Shown here: piece after piece, positions 7,853-16,407 of the stretch
Layout of the letters: every line of letters starts with the position of its first letter
Numbering within the stretch: position 1 is the first letter of the stretch
NCBI GenBank assembly: GCA_964416305.1
Contig: CAYQDM010000017.1
Location: 11,173-75,172 of the forward strand
DNA length: 64,000 bases
From: Acidaminobacter sp964416305
Lineage (GTDB): Bacteria; Bacillota; Clostridia; Peptostreptococcales; Acidaminobacteraceae
Reading direction: 5' to 3'
Notes under the pieces: generated by a model
Told to the model about the DNA's origin: nothing
The model's input: only the letters and a program-made list of their open reading frames with translations
Databases searched by the model: none
Made by a program: the position numbers and the translations under genes

Positions 7853-8473
7853 CTACTTAGAGTAGAGCTCGATGATCAGGTGCTCTTCGATCGGAAGATC
7901 GATATCTTGTCTTGCCGGCGCCGAAACGATCTTACCGCTCATTTTCTCTGGTTCAGCAACAAGCCAAGTTGGCGTTGCCTGACCCTTTTCCATGATCGCC
8001 TTGAATTTGTCAGAAGTTTTGCTGCGCTCCTTGACTTCAATGACGTCGCCGACTTTAAGCGTCATGGACGGGATATCGACTTTGTTCCCGTTCACTTTGA
8101 AGTGTCCGTGCGTAACGAGTTGTCGTGCTTCTTTTCTTGAATTCGCAAAACCAAGTCTGTAAACGACATTGTCCATGCGAAGCTCTAAAAGCTGGAGAAG
8201 GTTTTCGCCTGCGATTCCCTTCATCTTGTCAGCTCTGTTATATGTCTCACGGAATTGGCTTTCGAGGATACCATAGTATCTCTTAACCTTTTGTTTTTCT
8301 CTCAGCTGTACGCCGTAGCCGGAAAGCTTGCCTCTTCTGGCACCGTGTTGTCCCGGAGCATTCTCTCTCTTGTTGAGAGCACACTTTTCGGAATAACAGC
8401 GATCACCCTTGAGGTAAAGTTTCTGTGCTTCTCGGCGACAAAGTCTGCAAGAAGGTCCCGTATATCTAGCCAT
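7853..8473 (-). CDS. rpsD: 30S ribosomal protein S4
   Basis: 206 residues. The N-terminus carries the zinc-binding C+ pattern (CRLC at 9-12, later CYSEKC), then the S4 RNA-binding domain with MDNVVYRLGFANSRKEARQLVTHGHF. S4 nucleates 16S 5'-domain folding and in several bacteria represses its own operon. Placement between rpsK and rpoA follows the Clostridia order, unlike Bacillus, where rpsD is detached. Confidence 0.96.
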   Translation of the reverse strand: MARYTGPSCRLCRREAQKLYLKGDRCYSEKCALNKRENAPGQHGARRGKLSGYGVQLREKQKVKRYYGILESQFRETYNRADKMKGIAGENLLQLLELRMDNVVYRLGFANSRKEARQLVTHGHFKVNGNKVDIPSMTLKVGDVIEVKERSKTSDKFKAIMEKGQATPTWLVAEPEKMSGKIVSAPARQDIDLPIEEHLIIELYSK

Positions 8474-8493
8474 TTACTACACCTCCTATAATA

Positions 8494-8904
8494 TCAAACT
8501 CTTCTGCGTTTCGGCGGTCTGCAGCCGTTGTGAGGGATCGGCGTTACGTCAACGATCGAAGAAATCTCGAGGCCTGCAGCCTGAAGAGAACGAATCGCTG
8601 CTTCACGACCAGCGCCTGGTCCTTTTACGAAAACCTGAACCTGTTTAAGGCCATGTTCCATAGCGTTTTTAGCTGCAGATTCTGCCGCCATTTGCGCAGC
8701 AAAAGGCGTAGACTTTCTGGATCCTTTGAAACCGAGTCCGCCTGCACTTGCCCATGCAATTGTATTGCCGGCTGTGTCAGTCAGCGTCACAATCGTATTA
8801 TTGAAAGTTGATTGTACATGCGCCTGGCCGCGATCGATATTTTTACGTTCGCGTTTTTTCTTGCCGCGAGCTACTGTAGTTTTACGTACTTTTTTTGCTA
8901 CCAT
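8494..8904 (-). CDS. rpsK: 30S ribosomal protein S11
   Basis: 136 residues with a basic N-terminal extension; FNNTIVTLTDTAGN, WASAGGLGFKGSRKSTPFAAQ and the C-terminal DVTPIPHNGCRPPKRRRV are diagnostic. S11 lines the platform near the Shine-Dalgarno helix. 13 nt after rpsM. Confidence 0.96.
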   Translation of the reverse strand: MVAKKVRKTTVARGKKKRERKNIDRGQAHVQSTFNNTIVTLTDTAGNTIAWASAGGLGFKGSRKSTPFAAQMAAESAAKNAMEHGLKQVQVFVKGPGAGREAAIRSLQAAGLEISSIVDVTPIPHNGCRPPKRRRV

Positions 8905-8917
8905 GCTTCACCCTCCT

Positions 8918-9289
8918 TTACTTCTTCTTCTTGCGTCCGACCGTTTTCTTAGGTCCCTTGCGCGTACGAGCATTAGTTTTCGTTCTCTGTCCGCGGACAG
9001 GAAGTCCTTTTCTGTGACGGATGCCTCTGAAGCAACCTATTTCACGGAGACGTTTGATGTTGAGGGCTACTTCACGTCGAAGATCACCTTCGACGACATA
9101 ATCAGTTTCAATGACCGCTCTGAGTTTGTTAACCTCTTCTTCTGTCAGGTCTTTGATACGAGTATCTTCACTGACACCGGCCTTGGAAAGAATTTGAATA
9201 GATCTTGGCTTACCAATGCCATAGATGTAAGTGAGTCCGATGACGGCTCTCTTCTCTCTAGGCAGGTCGACGCCTGCAATTCTTGCCAT
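8918..9289 (-). CDS. rpsM: 30S ribosomal protein S13
   Basis: 123 residues: MARIAGVDLPREKRAVIGLTYIYGIG, then GCFRGIRHRKGLPVRGQRTKTNARTRKGP in the tail, which contacts tRNA and the L5 bridge; ends in five lysines. The 110-nt spacer before it holds a 9-bp stem-loop (9341-9389), the position at which S4 controls the alpha operon in Escherichia coli. Confidence 0.96.
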   Translation of the reverse strand: MARIAGVDLPREKRAVIGLTYIYGIGKPRSIQILSKAGVSEDTRIKDLTEEEVNKLRAVIETDYVVEGDLRREVALNIKRLREIGCFRGIRHRKGLPVRGQRTKTNARTRKGPKKTVGRKKKK

Positions 9290-9340
9290 TAATGTACACC
9301 TCCTGCTTTCGTAAAATGCCAGATTACCGCTATATGTCTA

Positions 9341-9389
9341 AATCTGACGCTTGGAATCCTTAAGGACAGCCGCGTCCCCACGTCAGATT
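9341..9389 (-). promoter_or_regulatory. Stem-loop in the rpmJ-rpsM spacer (candidate regulatory RNA)
   Basis: Perfect 9-bp stem AATCTGACG / CGTCAGATT closing a 31-nt loop that has its own GGAC/GTCC stem (9364-9367 with 9374-9377). There is no T-run, so termination is unlikely. It ends about 50 nt before the rpsM start codon. Confidence 0.5.
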
Positions 9390-9399
9390 CTTTCACTGG

Positions 9400-9513
9400 T
9401 TAACCTTGCTTCTGTTTGTGTTTAGGGTTCTCGCAAATGACCATTACTCTGCCTTTGCGCTTAATAATTTTGCATTTTTCGCAAATCGGTTTCACCGATG
9501 GTCTGACTTTCAT
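9400..9513 (-). CDS. rpmJ: 50S ribosomal protein L36
   Basis: 37 codons: MKVRPSVKPICEKCK, then IIKRKGRVMVICENPKHKQKQG. The four-ligand zinc pattern C-x2-C...C-x4-H of zinc-bearing L36 is complete. ATG 9513 follows an AAGGAGG site after infA. Confidence 0.95.
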   Translation of the reverse strand: MKVRPSVKPICEKCKIIKRKGRVMVICENPKHKQKQG

Positions 9514-9529
9514 GCGTTATACCTCCTTA

Positions 9530-9748
9530 TCACTTGCCGCGCCAGGTAATTCTTCCACGAGTCAGATCATATGGAGATAACTCCATAGTCACTTTATCGC
9601 CCGGCAGAATTCGGATAAAATTCATTCTGAGTTTGCCGGAAACATGAGCCAACACTTCATGATCGTTTTCCAGCCGGACACGGAACATCGCGTTTGGCAA
9701 CGCTTCTATAACGGTTCCGACGACTTCGATCGCATCGCTTTTTGCCAT
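9530..9748 (-). CDS. infA: Translation initiation factor IF-1
   Basis: 72 residues, exactly the family size, an S1/OB-fold domain: MAKSDAIEVVGTVIEALPNA, HVSGKLRMNFIRILPGDKV, ELSPYDLTRGRITWR. IF-1 occupies the A site of the 30S subunit during initiation. Located between the KOW protein and rpmJ, as in other Firmicutes. Confidence 0.96.
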   Translation of the reverse strand: MAKSDAIEVVGTVIEALPNAMFRVRLENDHEVLAHVSGKLRMNFIRILPGDKVTMELSPYDLTRGRITWRGK

Positions 9749-9775
9749 AAATTCTCTTACCTCCCCGTGCTTGAA

Positions 9776-10054
9776 TCAGACTTGCTGGAGTTTATCAATT
9801 TCACGTTTCACCAGGCTGTCGTCAGGTTTGATGCCCGCCTCAAGCGCTTCTGAAAAAGCTTTGCTGACTTGATTGATTTTAACCAAATGCCGCACCTTTT
9901 TCATTTTGGGCGAATCGATTTTTCTTAAATTCCCATCTACTAATAATACGAAATTATCATCAATGATGTCAAGAATCAAATATAACCTATCGTAATCACG
10001 ACCTGCCTTTGATTTGACAAATTGACCAACAGCCAAACCTTTTGTCGACTCCAC
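9776..10054 (-). CDS. KOW-domain RNA-binding protein (L14e-like)
   Basis: 92 residues from GTG 10054, preferred because GAGGTG lies 6 nt upstream; a GTG at 10061-10063 would leave the ribosome site touching the codon. The first half (GLAVGQFVKSKAGRDYDRLYLILD...) is a KOW/SH3-like barrel resembling eukaryotic L14e; the rest is charged and helical. Such genes sit between map and infA in many Clostridia and Bacilli and are assumed to act in translation or ribosome assembly; the function has not been shown to my knowledge. Confidence 0.75.
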   Translation of the reverse strand: MESTKGLAVGQFVKSKAGRDYDRLYLILDIIDDNFVLLVDGNLRKIDSPKMKKVRHLVKINQVSKAFSEALEAGIKPDDSLVKREIDKLQQV

Positions 10055-10068
10055 TTTCCACACCTCGC

Positions 10069-10818
10069 TTATTGATCCGTGGTAAGGATAATAGGATCCT
10101 CATCTGTTATGACTATGGTATGTTCGTAATGGGCGGATAAACTGCCATCTGCAGTCACTACAGTCCAATTGTCCCCTAGCACTCTGACTGAAAATCGTCC
10201 CGCGTTGATCATTGGCTCAATAGCCAAAACCATGCCGGCTGATAACCTGGGTCCTTTTCCGGCTGGGCCGTAATTAGGAATCTGAGGGTCTTCGTGCAGT
10301 GAAGCGCCAATGCCGTGCCCCACATAATCTCGAACAACGGAAAATCCTTCCGCTTCAACATGCTTTTGTATGGCATGTGAGACGTCTGAGAGTCTGTAAC
10401 CAACTTTGCAGAATTTAAGCCCTTCATAAAAGCTTTCCCGCGTTACGCGGATCAGCTTCTCCGCTTTTGCGCTGATTTGTCCTACGGGATAGGTTTTGGC
10501 GCTGTCTCCGTAATAGCCGTTTTTGAGTGCGCCTACGTCAATACTGATGATATCGCCCTCGCGCAACATCCGGTCTCCCGGAATGCCATGGACGACTTCC
10601 TCATTCACGGAGGCGCATATGGCAGCTGGAAAGCCACCATAGCCTTTGAACGCCGGCTGCGCCCCATGTTCGAGAATAATGCGCTCTGCGATTTCATCGA
10701 GTTCCTTCGTTGTGATCCCAGGCTTGATCATATCTTTAAGGACCGAGTGGACCTTTGCCACGATCTTGCCTGACTCACGCATATACTCAATCTCCGTACT
10801 GGATTTAACAAGAATCAT
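10069..10818 (-). CDS. map: Methionine aminopeptidase, type I
   Basis: 249 residues. Metal ligands are visible in order: D in ISIDVGALKNGYYGD (two aspartates), H in VGHGIG, E in AIEPMI and E in HYEHTIVI, plus the substrate-side HGIPGDR. Removes initiator methionine from nascent chains. The ATG overlaps the adk stop by one base (TAATG), giving tight coupling within secY-adk-map-infA. Confidence 0.95.
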   Translation of the reverse strand: MILVKSSTEIEYMRESGKIVAKVHSVLKDMIKPGITTKELDEIAERIILEHGAQPAFKGYGGFPAAICASVNEEVVHGIPGDRMLREGDIISIDVGALKNGYYGDSAKTYPVGQISAKAEKLIRVTRESFYEGLKFCKVGYRLSDVSHAIQKHVEAEGFSVVRDYVGHGIGASLHEDPQIPNYGPAGKGPRLSAGMVLAIEPMINAGRFSVRVLGDNWTVVTADGSLSAHYEHTIVITDEDPIILTTDQ

Positions 10819-11468
10819 TACTGAGTTCTCCCAATTGCTTTGAGAATATCATCAAAGACTTTGTCAATGTCTTGTTGACCGTCGACATTGATCAAATTTC
10901 CTTTAACTCGATAATATTCAATCAGCGGGGAAGTCTCGTCCATATACACCCGGATGCGGTTCGTGACTGTATCAGCATTGTCATCAGATCTTTGGTAAAG
11001 TTCACCTGAGCACTTGTCGCAAACACTTTCCTCTCTAGGCGGATTGTATTTTATGTGATAAGTACTTCCGCAATCTCTGCAGATTCTTCTTCCGACAGCT
11101 CTTTCTACAAGGAGTTCTGGATCAACGACGACGTTTATAACATAATCCAGTCCTGCGCCCATATTCTCGAGAACTTTATCCAGTGCTTCTGCCTGAAATA
11201 CAGTTCTCGGAAAACCGTCGAGCAGAAAACCAGACTTACAATCTTCTGCTTTGAGCCGATCTTCTACGATCTCTACGACCAGTGTATCCGGAACGAGTTC
11301 GCCCCGATCCATATATTCTTTTGCTTTCTTCCCGAGCTCTGTACCTTCTTTGATATTTTTTCTGAAAATATCACCGGTAGATATATGTGGGATGCTGAAA
11401 GTTTCGATAATGTTTGCTGCCTGAGTACCTTTTCCGGCTCCCGGAGGGCCTAATAGGATCAGTTTCAT
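10818..11468 (-). CDS. adk: Adenylate kinase
   Basis: 216 residues from ATG 11468; in-frame ATGs at 11477 and 11474 abut the AGGAG site, so the third is the likely start. P-loop GPPGAGKGTQA, the DGFPRT motif, and a long LID domain with a zinc knuckle (CRDC...CDKC, typical of Gram-positive enzymes). Interconverts ATP+AMP and 2 ADP. Lies directly after secY. Confidence 0.95.
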   Translation of the reverse strand: MKLILLGPPGAGKGTQAANIIETFSIPHISTGDIFRKNIKEGTELGKKAKEYMDRGELVPDTLVVEIVEDRLKAEDCKSGFLLDGFPRTVFQAEALDKVLENMGAGLDYVINVVVDPELLVERAVGRRICRDCGSTYHIKYNPPREESVCDKCSGELYQRSDDNADTVTNRIRVYMDETSPLIEYYRVKGNLINVDGQQDIDKVFDDILKAIGRTQ

Positions 11469-11484
11469 CACCATCATCTCCTGA

Positions 11485-12750
11485 CTACTTCAAGAAGCCC
11501 TGATAATGCCTCATGACCATCTGAGCTTCGATCTGCTTCATTGTTTCAAGCGATACACCGACAGCGATCAACAGTGAAGTGCCGCCAAATGCCAGATTCA
11601 AAGATCCGAACCCAAGAATGATATTTGGCAGTACCGCGATAAACGCAAGGAATATTGCGCCCGCGATCGTGATGCGGCTCATGGTTCTTTCAAGATATTC
11701 CGATGTCGGTTTGCCAGGTCTGATCCCTGGAATAAAACCGCCATTTCTCTTCATATTGTCTGCAACTTCAATTGGATTAAAGATAACGGACGTATAGAAA
11801 TAAGTGAAGAAGATAATCAACAGAGCGTAAAGAATATTGTAGATGATGCTCGATTGACCAAAATAGAGTCTTAAAAACTCATAAAATTTACTGTCTGGGA
11901 AAAACTGCGCGATCGTCATTGGGAACATCAGCAGCGATACTGCAAAGATTATTGGAATAACGCCGGACTGATTGACTTTTATCGGAATATAGGAGGTTTG
12001 GCCGCCATACATTTTTCTGCCAACAACTCGTTTGGCATACTGAACCGGTATTTTTCGCGTGCCTTCCTGGATGTAGATGATCCCTACAATGATCAGCAGT
12101 GCAATCACAACAAAAAGGATAATGCTGAGAATTGAAAGTTGGCCGTCGAGGAATCTTACCACTGTAGTGACAACACTTTCCGGAACTCTCGCAAGAATTC
12201 CGGCAAAGATGAAGAGCGAGATACCATTTCCTATACCGTTTTCGGTGATCTTTTCACCGAGATACATCAGGAATGCTGTACCAGCAGTCAGTACAATGAC
12301 TGAAATTGCAATGCTTAACGGTGTATCATTGATATACGCCGGTCTGAAAAGACCGATACTCCAACCAGTTGCCTGAATCAACGCGAGAACTACAGTGCCA
12401 TAGCGCGTATATTGAGCAAGCTTCTTTTTGCCTTCCTCCCCTTCTTTAGCCATTGCACCGATTGAATCAGGAAAGGCAATTTGAAGGAGGTTAACAATAA
12501 TTGAAGCTGTAATATACGGAGAAATACCGAGCGCGAAAATCGTAAAGTTTTTGAAAGCACCGCCTGAAATCAAGTTGAAGAACCCAAGAAATCCTGAGTC
12601 ATTCGCGAAAAGCGAAGCAAGCTGTGTTTTATCGATTCCCGGAACTGGAATGGCCGACCCGAGACGAAAAACGACCAACATCATTAAAGTGTAAAGTATT
12701 CGTTTTTTAAGGTCCGGAATCTTCCATGCGTTGACAAGTGTTGAAAGCAA
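11485..12750 (-). CDS. secY: Protein translocase subunit SecY
   Basis: 421 residues with ten predicted membrane helices. Landmarks: RLGSAIPVPGID near the N-terminus, SGGAFKNFTIFALGISPYITASII plug region, cytoplasmic loop QYAKRVVGRKMYGGQ and the C-terminal GTSLLIAVGVSLETMKQIEAQ. Forms the SecYEG channel with SecE, which is encoded at 37910-38113. The start codon abuts the rplO stop. Confidence 0.96.
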   Translation of the reverse strand: MLSTLVNAWKIPDLKKRILYTLMMLVVFRLGSAIPVPGIDKTQLASLFANDSGFLGFFNLISGGAFKNFTIFALGISPYITASIIVNLLQIAFPDSIGAMAKEGEEGKKKLAQYTRYGTVVLALIQATGWSIGLFRPAYINDTPLSIAISVIVLTAGTAFLMYLGEKITENGIGNGISLFIFAGILARVPESVVTTVVRFLDGQLSILSIILFVVIALLIIVGIIYIQEGTRKIPVQYAKRVVGRKMYGGQTSYIPIKVNQSGVIPIIFAVSLLMFPMTIAQFFPDSKFYEFLRLYFGQSSIIYNILYALLIIFFTYFYTSVIFNPIEVADNMKRNGGFIPGIRPGKPTSEYLERTMSRITIAGAIFLAFIAVLPNIILGFGSLNLAFGGTSLLIAVGVSLETMKQIEAQMVMRHYQGFLK

Positions 12751-13191
12751 CTAGATCACCTCTGCCTTTCCTCCAGCAGCTTCGATCTTTTCAATCGCTG
12801 ACTGAGTGAATTTGTGGGCTTTAACCGTGATTTCCTTGTTCAGTGAGCCGTCCCCAAGGACTTTAAGGCCATAGCTGAATTTTTTTACGATGCCACTTTC
12901 AATCAGAAGTTCTGGAGTAACGACAGTTCCGTTTTCGAAAGCATTAAGAGTTTCAACGTTCACAGTTGTCCAGTCAATGCGGTTTCTATTTTTAAAGCCG
13001 CGCTTCGGAATACGACGGAAGAGTGGAAGCTGTCCGCCTTCAAAACCCGGACGGACGCCGCCGCCGGATCTTGCATTTTGTCCGTTCATACCGCGGCCGC
13101 CTGTTTTACCTTGGCCAGTCGCTGTACCGCGACCTCTGCGCTTGCGATTCTTATTGGTGCCCTGTGATGGCGCTAATTCATTAAGCTTCAT
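12751..13191 (-). CDS. rplO: 50S ribosomal protein L15
   Basis: 146 residues from ATG 13191 (GGAGGTG 5 nt upstream; a GTG six bases earlier is inside that site). Glycine/arginine-rich N-terminal tail (RRGRGTATGQGKTGGRG), then GGQLPLFRRIPKRGF and the C-terminal globular domain with KKFSYGLKVLGDG. Usual place before secY. Confidence 0.95.
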   Translation of the reverse strand: MKLNELAPSQGTNKNRKRRGRGTATGQGKTGGRGMNGQNARSGGGVRPGFEGGQLPLFRRIPKRGFKNRNRIDWTTVNVETLNAFENGTVVTPELLIESGIVKKFSYGLKVLGDGSLNKEITVKAHKFTQSAIEKIEAAGGKAEVI

Positions 13192-13208
13192 AATCACACC
13201 TCCTTCGT

Positions 13209-13391
13209 TTAAGCTTCGACGATCTTAACCAGGTGGCTGACCTGCTGGATCATCCCTCGCATTTGAGGATTATCTTGCTTTTCGACGATTTGGCCGATCT
13301 TTCTGAGACCTAACGCCTCAATCGTCTTCTTGTGTTTCGGAATAGCACCAATCGTGCTCTTCACCAATTTAACCTTGATTGTATTTGCCAC
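13209..13391 (-). CDS. rpmD: 50S ribosomal protein L30
   Basis: 60 residues from GTG 13391, supported by AGGAGGTG 7 nt upstream and by the family length; an in-frame ATG 21 bases further up would add a non-conserved tail. Contains KVKLVKSTIGAIPKHKKTIEALGL, the classic L30 core. Confidence 0.94.
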   Translation of the reverse strand: MANTIKVKLVKSTIGAIPKHKKTIEALGLRKIGQIVEKQDNPQMRGMIQQVSHLVKIVEA

Positions 13392-13404
13392 GCTTGTGCA
13401 CCTC

Positions 13405-13911
13405 CTATCCAAGAATTTCTTCTACGGATCTGCCTCTTAATTTAGCGACACTTTCTACAGTCTTCATTTTAGTCAGACCATCGATAGTCGCGTTGACGAC
13501 GTTACGTGGGTTGTCACTGCCAAGAGATTTAGCGCGAACGTCTTTAACGCCTGCAAGCTCCAGAACGGCGCGGACAGGTCCGCCGGCGATTACGCCAGTA
13601 CCTTCGAATGCTGGCATTATCAAAACAGCACCTGCACCATACTCACCACGAATTGGATGTGGTACAGACGTACCTACACGTGGGACATAAATCAAATGCT
13701 TTTTAGCATCTTCGATAGCTTTACGGATCGCTTCAGGAACCTCCTGAGCTTTACCTGTGCCAACACCGACGTGGCCATTTTCATCGCCGACGACAACCAG
13801 CGCAGCAAAGCGGAAGTTTCGACCACCTTTAACTACTTTTGTAACGCGATTTATGTTGATAACTTGTTCTTTAAGTTCAAGTTTACTCGCATCGATCATT
13901 GTGCGGTTCAT
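13405..13911 (-). CDS. rpsE: 30S ribosomal protein S5
   Basis: 168 residues. The double-stranded-RNA-binding-like N domain (INRVTKVVKGGRNFRFAALVVVGD) and GVGTGKAQEVPEAIRKA are intact, as is the C-terminal DVRAKSLGSDNPRNVV. The KGGRNFRF loop is where spectinomycin resistance changes arise; nothing unusual there. Confidence 0.96.
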   Translation of the reverse strand: MNRTMIDASKLELKEQVININRVTKVVKGGRNFRFAALVVVGDENGHVGVGTGKAQEVPEAIRKAIEDAKKHLIYVPRVGTSVPHPIRGEYGAGAVLIMPAFEGTGVIAGGPVRAVLELAGVKDVRAKSLGSDNPRNVVNATIDGLTKMKTVESVAKLRGRSVEEILG

Positions 13912-13927
13912 TCGTTAACCTCCTTTG

Positions 13928-14296
13928 CTAAAATTCTAAGCCGGCTTCTCTGGCACCGTCTGCCAGCTCTTTAACACGTCCGTGATACAGGTATCCGGCA
14001 CGGTCAAAGACGACTTGTTGAACACCCTTTTCAATCGCTCTTTTAGCGACGAGTTCGCCGACAGCCTTCGCGGTAAGCTTGTTGCCGGAATGCGCAAATT
14101 TCCCTTTGAGTTCCGCCTCAAGTGACGAAGCGGAGACGATCGTGACGCCAGCGACGTCATCGATAATTTGGGCATAGATGTTGTTAAGGCTTCTATAGAC
14201 ATTCAGTCTAGGACGCTGTGTAGTACCCGCGACTTTCTTGCGAGTTCTTGTTTGGCGAGCTTTTCTGTTTGTATTTTTACCAACTTTGTTAATCAT
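13928..14296 (-). CDS. rplR: 50S ribosomal protein L18
   Basis: 122 residues; 5S rRNA-binding protein with RPRLNVYRSLNNIYAQIIDD, the VGELVAKRAIEKGVQQVVFDRAGYLYHGRVKELADGAREAGLEF tail in conserved pieces, and a basic N-terminus. Lies between rplF and rpsE. Confidence 0.95.
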   Translation of the reverse strand: MINKVGKNTNRKARQTRTRKKVAGTTQRPRLNVYRSLNNIYAQIIDDVAGVTIVSASSLEAELKGKFAHSGNKLTAKAVGELVAKRAIEKGVQQVVFDRAGYLYHGRVKELADGAREAGLEF

Positions 14297-14317
14297 GCCG
14301 CTTCACTCCTTTCCCGA

Positions 14318-14860
14318 TTATTTCTTACCGGTTTTGCCCTCTTTACGGCGGACATTTTCGTTTTCATAACGGACACCTTTGCCTTTATATGGCTCAGGAC
14401 GTCTCCAGTCACGGATCTTGGCAGCATAGTTTCCGACGAGCTGCTTGTTGATCCCTTTGATGATGATTTCAGTCTGAACAGGAACTTCAGTCGTGATTCC
14501 AGCCGGATCTTCCATAGCTACCGGATGGGAAAAACCGAGAGAAAGCTCGAGTTTATTTCCGTTTTTATTGGCTCTGTAACCAACGCCAACAATTTTGAGT
14601 TTCTTTGAGTAGCCTTGGGAAACACCCACGACCATATTGTTGATAAGCGTACGGCTAAGGCCGTGAAGCGCTCTGTGTGTTTTATTGTCAGAAGGACGCT
14701 CGACCGTTAGAACACCGTTGTCGATTGTCACCTTCAGATCTTTGTTGATTTGCTCTTTTAACTCTCCAAGTGGACCCTTGACCGTTACCAAGTTCGTCTC
14801 GTCGACGTTCACAGTCACGCCACCAGGAATCGTAATAGGCAATCTACCAATTCTAGACAT
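14318..14860 (-). CDS. rplF: 50S ribosomal protein L6
   Basis: 180 residues, two repeated alpha/beta domains. MSRIGRLPITIPGGVTV at the start and RRPEPYKGKGVRYENE near the end are family signatures. Binds near the sarcin-ricin loop. Confidence 0.96.
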   Translation of the reverse strand: MSRIGRLPITIPGGVTVNVDETNLVTVKGPLGELKEQINKDLKVTIDNGVLTVERPSDNKTHRALHGLSRTLINNMVVGVSQGYSKKLKIVGVGYRANKNGNKLELSLGFSHPVAMEDPAGITTEVPVQTEIIIKGINKQLVGNYAAKIRDWRRPEPYKGKGVRYENENVRRKEGKTGKK

Positions 14861-14889
14861 TTCTGCACCTCCTACTCTATCCCTTTAAA

Positions 14890-15291
14890 TTACCAAACGT
14901 AACAGATGACTTCGCCGCCAACACCGAGTTTGCGAGCTTCTTTATCCGTGATAATGCCATTGGATGTTGAAATGATGGCAATACCAAGGCCGCCAAGGAC
15001 TTTCGGAATGTCCGTCTTCTTTGCGTATACTCTGAGGCCTGGTTTTGAAATACGTTTAAGGCCGGAAATGACCTTTTCTTTATTGTCTCCATATTTAAGT
15101 TCGACTCTAATAATTCCCTGGTGATCGTCTGCGATCATGCTGAAGTTTTTGATGAAACCTTCTGCCATCAAAATTTCTGCAATTCTCTTTTTAACGTTCG
15201 ACGACGGGATGTCGACGACAGCATGCTTTACCATATTGGCATTTCGAATGCGTGTCAGCATATCTGCAATTGGATCTGTAGTCATAGTCAT
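14890..15291 (-). CDS. rpsH: 30S ribosomal protein S8
   Basis: 133 residues from ATG 15291, 8 nt after GGAGG. DPIADMLTRIRNANMVKH and STSNGIITDKEARKLGVGGEVICYVW are diagnostic. S8 binds 16S helix 21 and represses the spc operon in enterobacteria through a site around rplE-rplX; no such site was recognised here. Confidence 0.95.
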   Translation of the reverse strand: MTMTTDPIADMLTRIRNANMVKHAVVDIPSSNVKKRIAEILMAEGFIKNFSMIADDHQGIIRVELKYGDNKEKVISGLKRISKPGLRVYAKKTDIPKVLGGLGIAIISTSNGIITDKEARKLGVGGEVICYVW

Positions 15292-15312
15292 GGACAATAC
15301 CTCCTTTCCTTA

Positions 15313-15498
15313 TTACCAGCTGGCTTTACGCACACCTGGAATTTGACCTTTATATGCCAATTCTCTGAAGCAAATACGGCAAATGCCGAATTTGCGGATG
15401 TATGCGTGTGGTCTTCCGCAAAGCTTGCAGCGTGAATACTCTTGTGTAGAATACTTTTGCGTACGAGCTTGTTTAACTTTAAGCGATGTTTTCGCCAC
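15313..15498 (-). CDS. rpsN: 30S ribosomal protein S14, zinc-binding (type Z)
   Basis: 61 residues from GTG 15498 (AGGAGGGG 6 nt upstream). CKLCGRPH and CRICFRELA give the C-x2-C...C-x2-C zinc site of the short S14 form, and IPGVRKASW closes it. The longer upstream reading frame is not conserved in character. Confidence 0.95.
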   Translation of the reverse strand: MAKTSLKVKQARTQKYSTQEYSRCKLCGRPHAYIRKFGICRICFRELAYKGQIPGVRKASW

Positions 15499-15511
15499 TT
15501 GATACCCCTCC

Positions 15512-16051
15512 TTATTTGCTGAATGGCATCCCCATAAGCGTGAGAAGCTCACGAGCTTCTTCGTCTGTCTTCGCAGTCGTTACGAAGGTGATGTCCATTC
15601 CTCGGACTTTGTCAATCTTATCATATTCGATTTCCGGGAAAATCAATTGTTCTTTGACGCCAAGCGTATAGTTGCCTCTGCCGTCAAAAGCATTTGGATT
15701 GACGCCTTTAAAGTCTCGAACACGCGGGAGCGCGATTGAGATCAGACGGTCGAGGAATTCGTACATGATTTCGCCGCGAAGCGTAAGCTTTGCGCCGACT
15801 GGCATGCCTTCACGCACTTTAAAGTTCGCGACTGACTTTTTCGCCTTTGTAACAACAGGTTGTTGACCTGTGATTTTAGCGAGCTCTGCAACTGCAACTT
15901 GGATCTCTTTAGGATTTTCCTTTGAGTCACCAAGTCCCATGTTGACCACTACTTTTTCAATTTTAGGAATCTCCATGACGTTGCTGTACTGAAATTTTTC
16001 CATCATAGCTTTAGTAACGTCATTAAGATATTTGTCTTTAAATCTAGCCAT
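15512..16051 (-). CDS. rplE: 50S ribosomal protein L5
   Basis: 179 residues. NVMEIPKIEKVVVNMGLG, AKKSVANFKVREGMPVG and FPEIEYDKIDKVRGMDITFVTTAKTDEEA segments are conserved. 5S rRNA-binding protein that bridges to S13 in the 30S subunit. Confidence 0.96.
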   Translation of the reverse strand: MARFKDKYLNDVTKAMMEKFQYSNVMEIPKIEKVVVNMGLGDSKENPKEIQVAVAELAKITGQQPVVTKAKKSVANFKVREGMPVGAKLTLRGEIMYEFLDRLISIALPRVRDFKGVNPNAFDGRGNYTLGVKEQLIFPEIEYDKIDKVRGMDITFVTTAKTDEEARELLTLMGMPFSK

Positions 16052-16074
16052 TGGTTAACCCTCCTTCCCGACCG

Positions 16075-16386
16075 TTAGTCAATGACTTCGCCAGATTTTG
16101 CGGCGACTCTGACTTTTTTGCCACTGTCGAGTACTTTGTATGAAACCCTCGTACCCGTTTTGACCTTAGGGTCGAGAAGCATGACGTTCGAAACATGGAT
16201 TGGCGCCTCCTGATGGATGATGCCAGCCTGCTTGACTTGTTGTGTAGCTTTTTGATGCTTAGTTACCATATTGACACCTTCAACGATAACGCGCTCTTTC
16301 TTAGGAAGCGCTTGAAGGACTTTGCCTTTTTTGCCCTTATCCTTGCCGGAAATTACGACAACCGTATCGCCTTTTTTAATACGCAT
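16075..16386 (-). CDS. rplX: 50S ribosomal protein L24
   Basis: 103 residues with an N-terminal KOW motif (KKGDTVVVISGKDKGKKGKV) and EGVNMVTKHQK. Initiator of 50S assembly. Confidence 0.96.
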   Translation of the reverse strand: MRIKKGDTVVVISGKDKGKKGKVLQALPKKERVIVEGVNMVTKHQKATQQVKQAGIIHQEAPIHVSNVMLLDPKVKTGTRVSYKVLDSGKKVRVAAKSGEVID

Positions 16387-16407
16387 CTATTTCCACCTCC
16401 CACTCTC

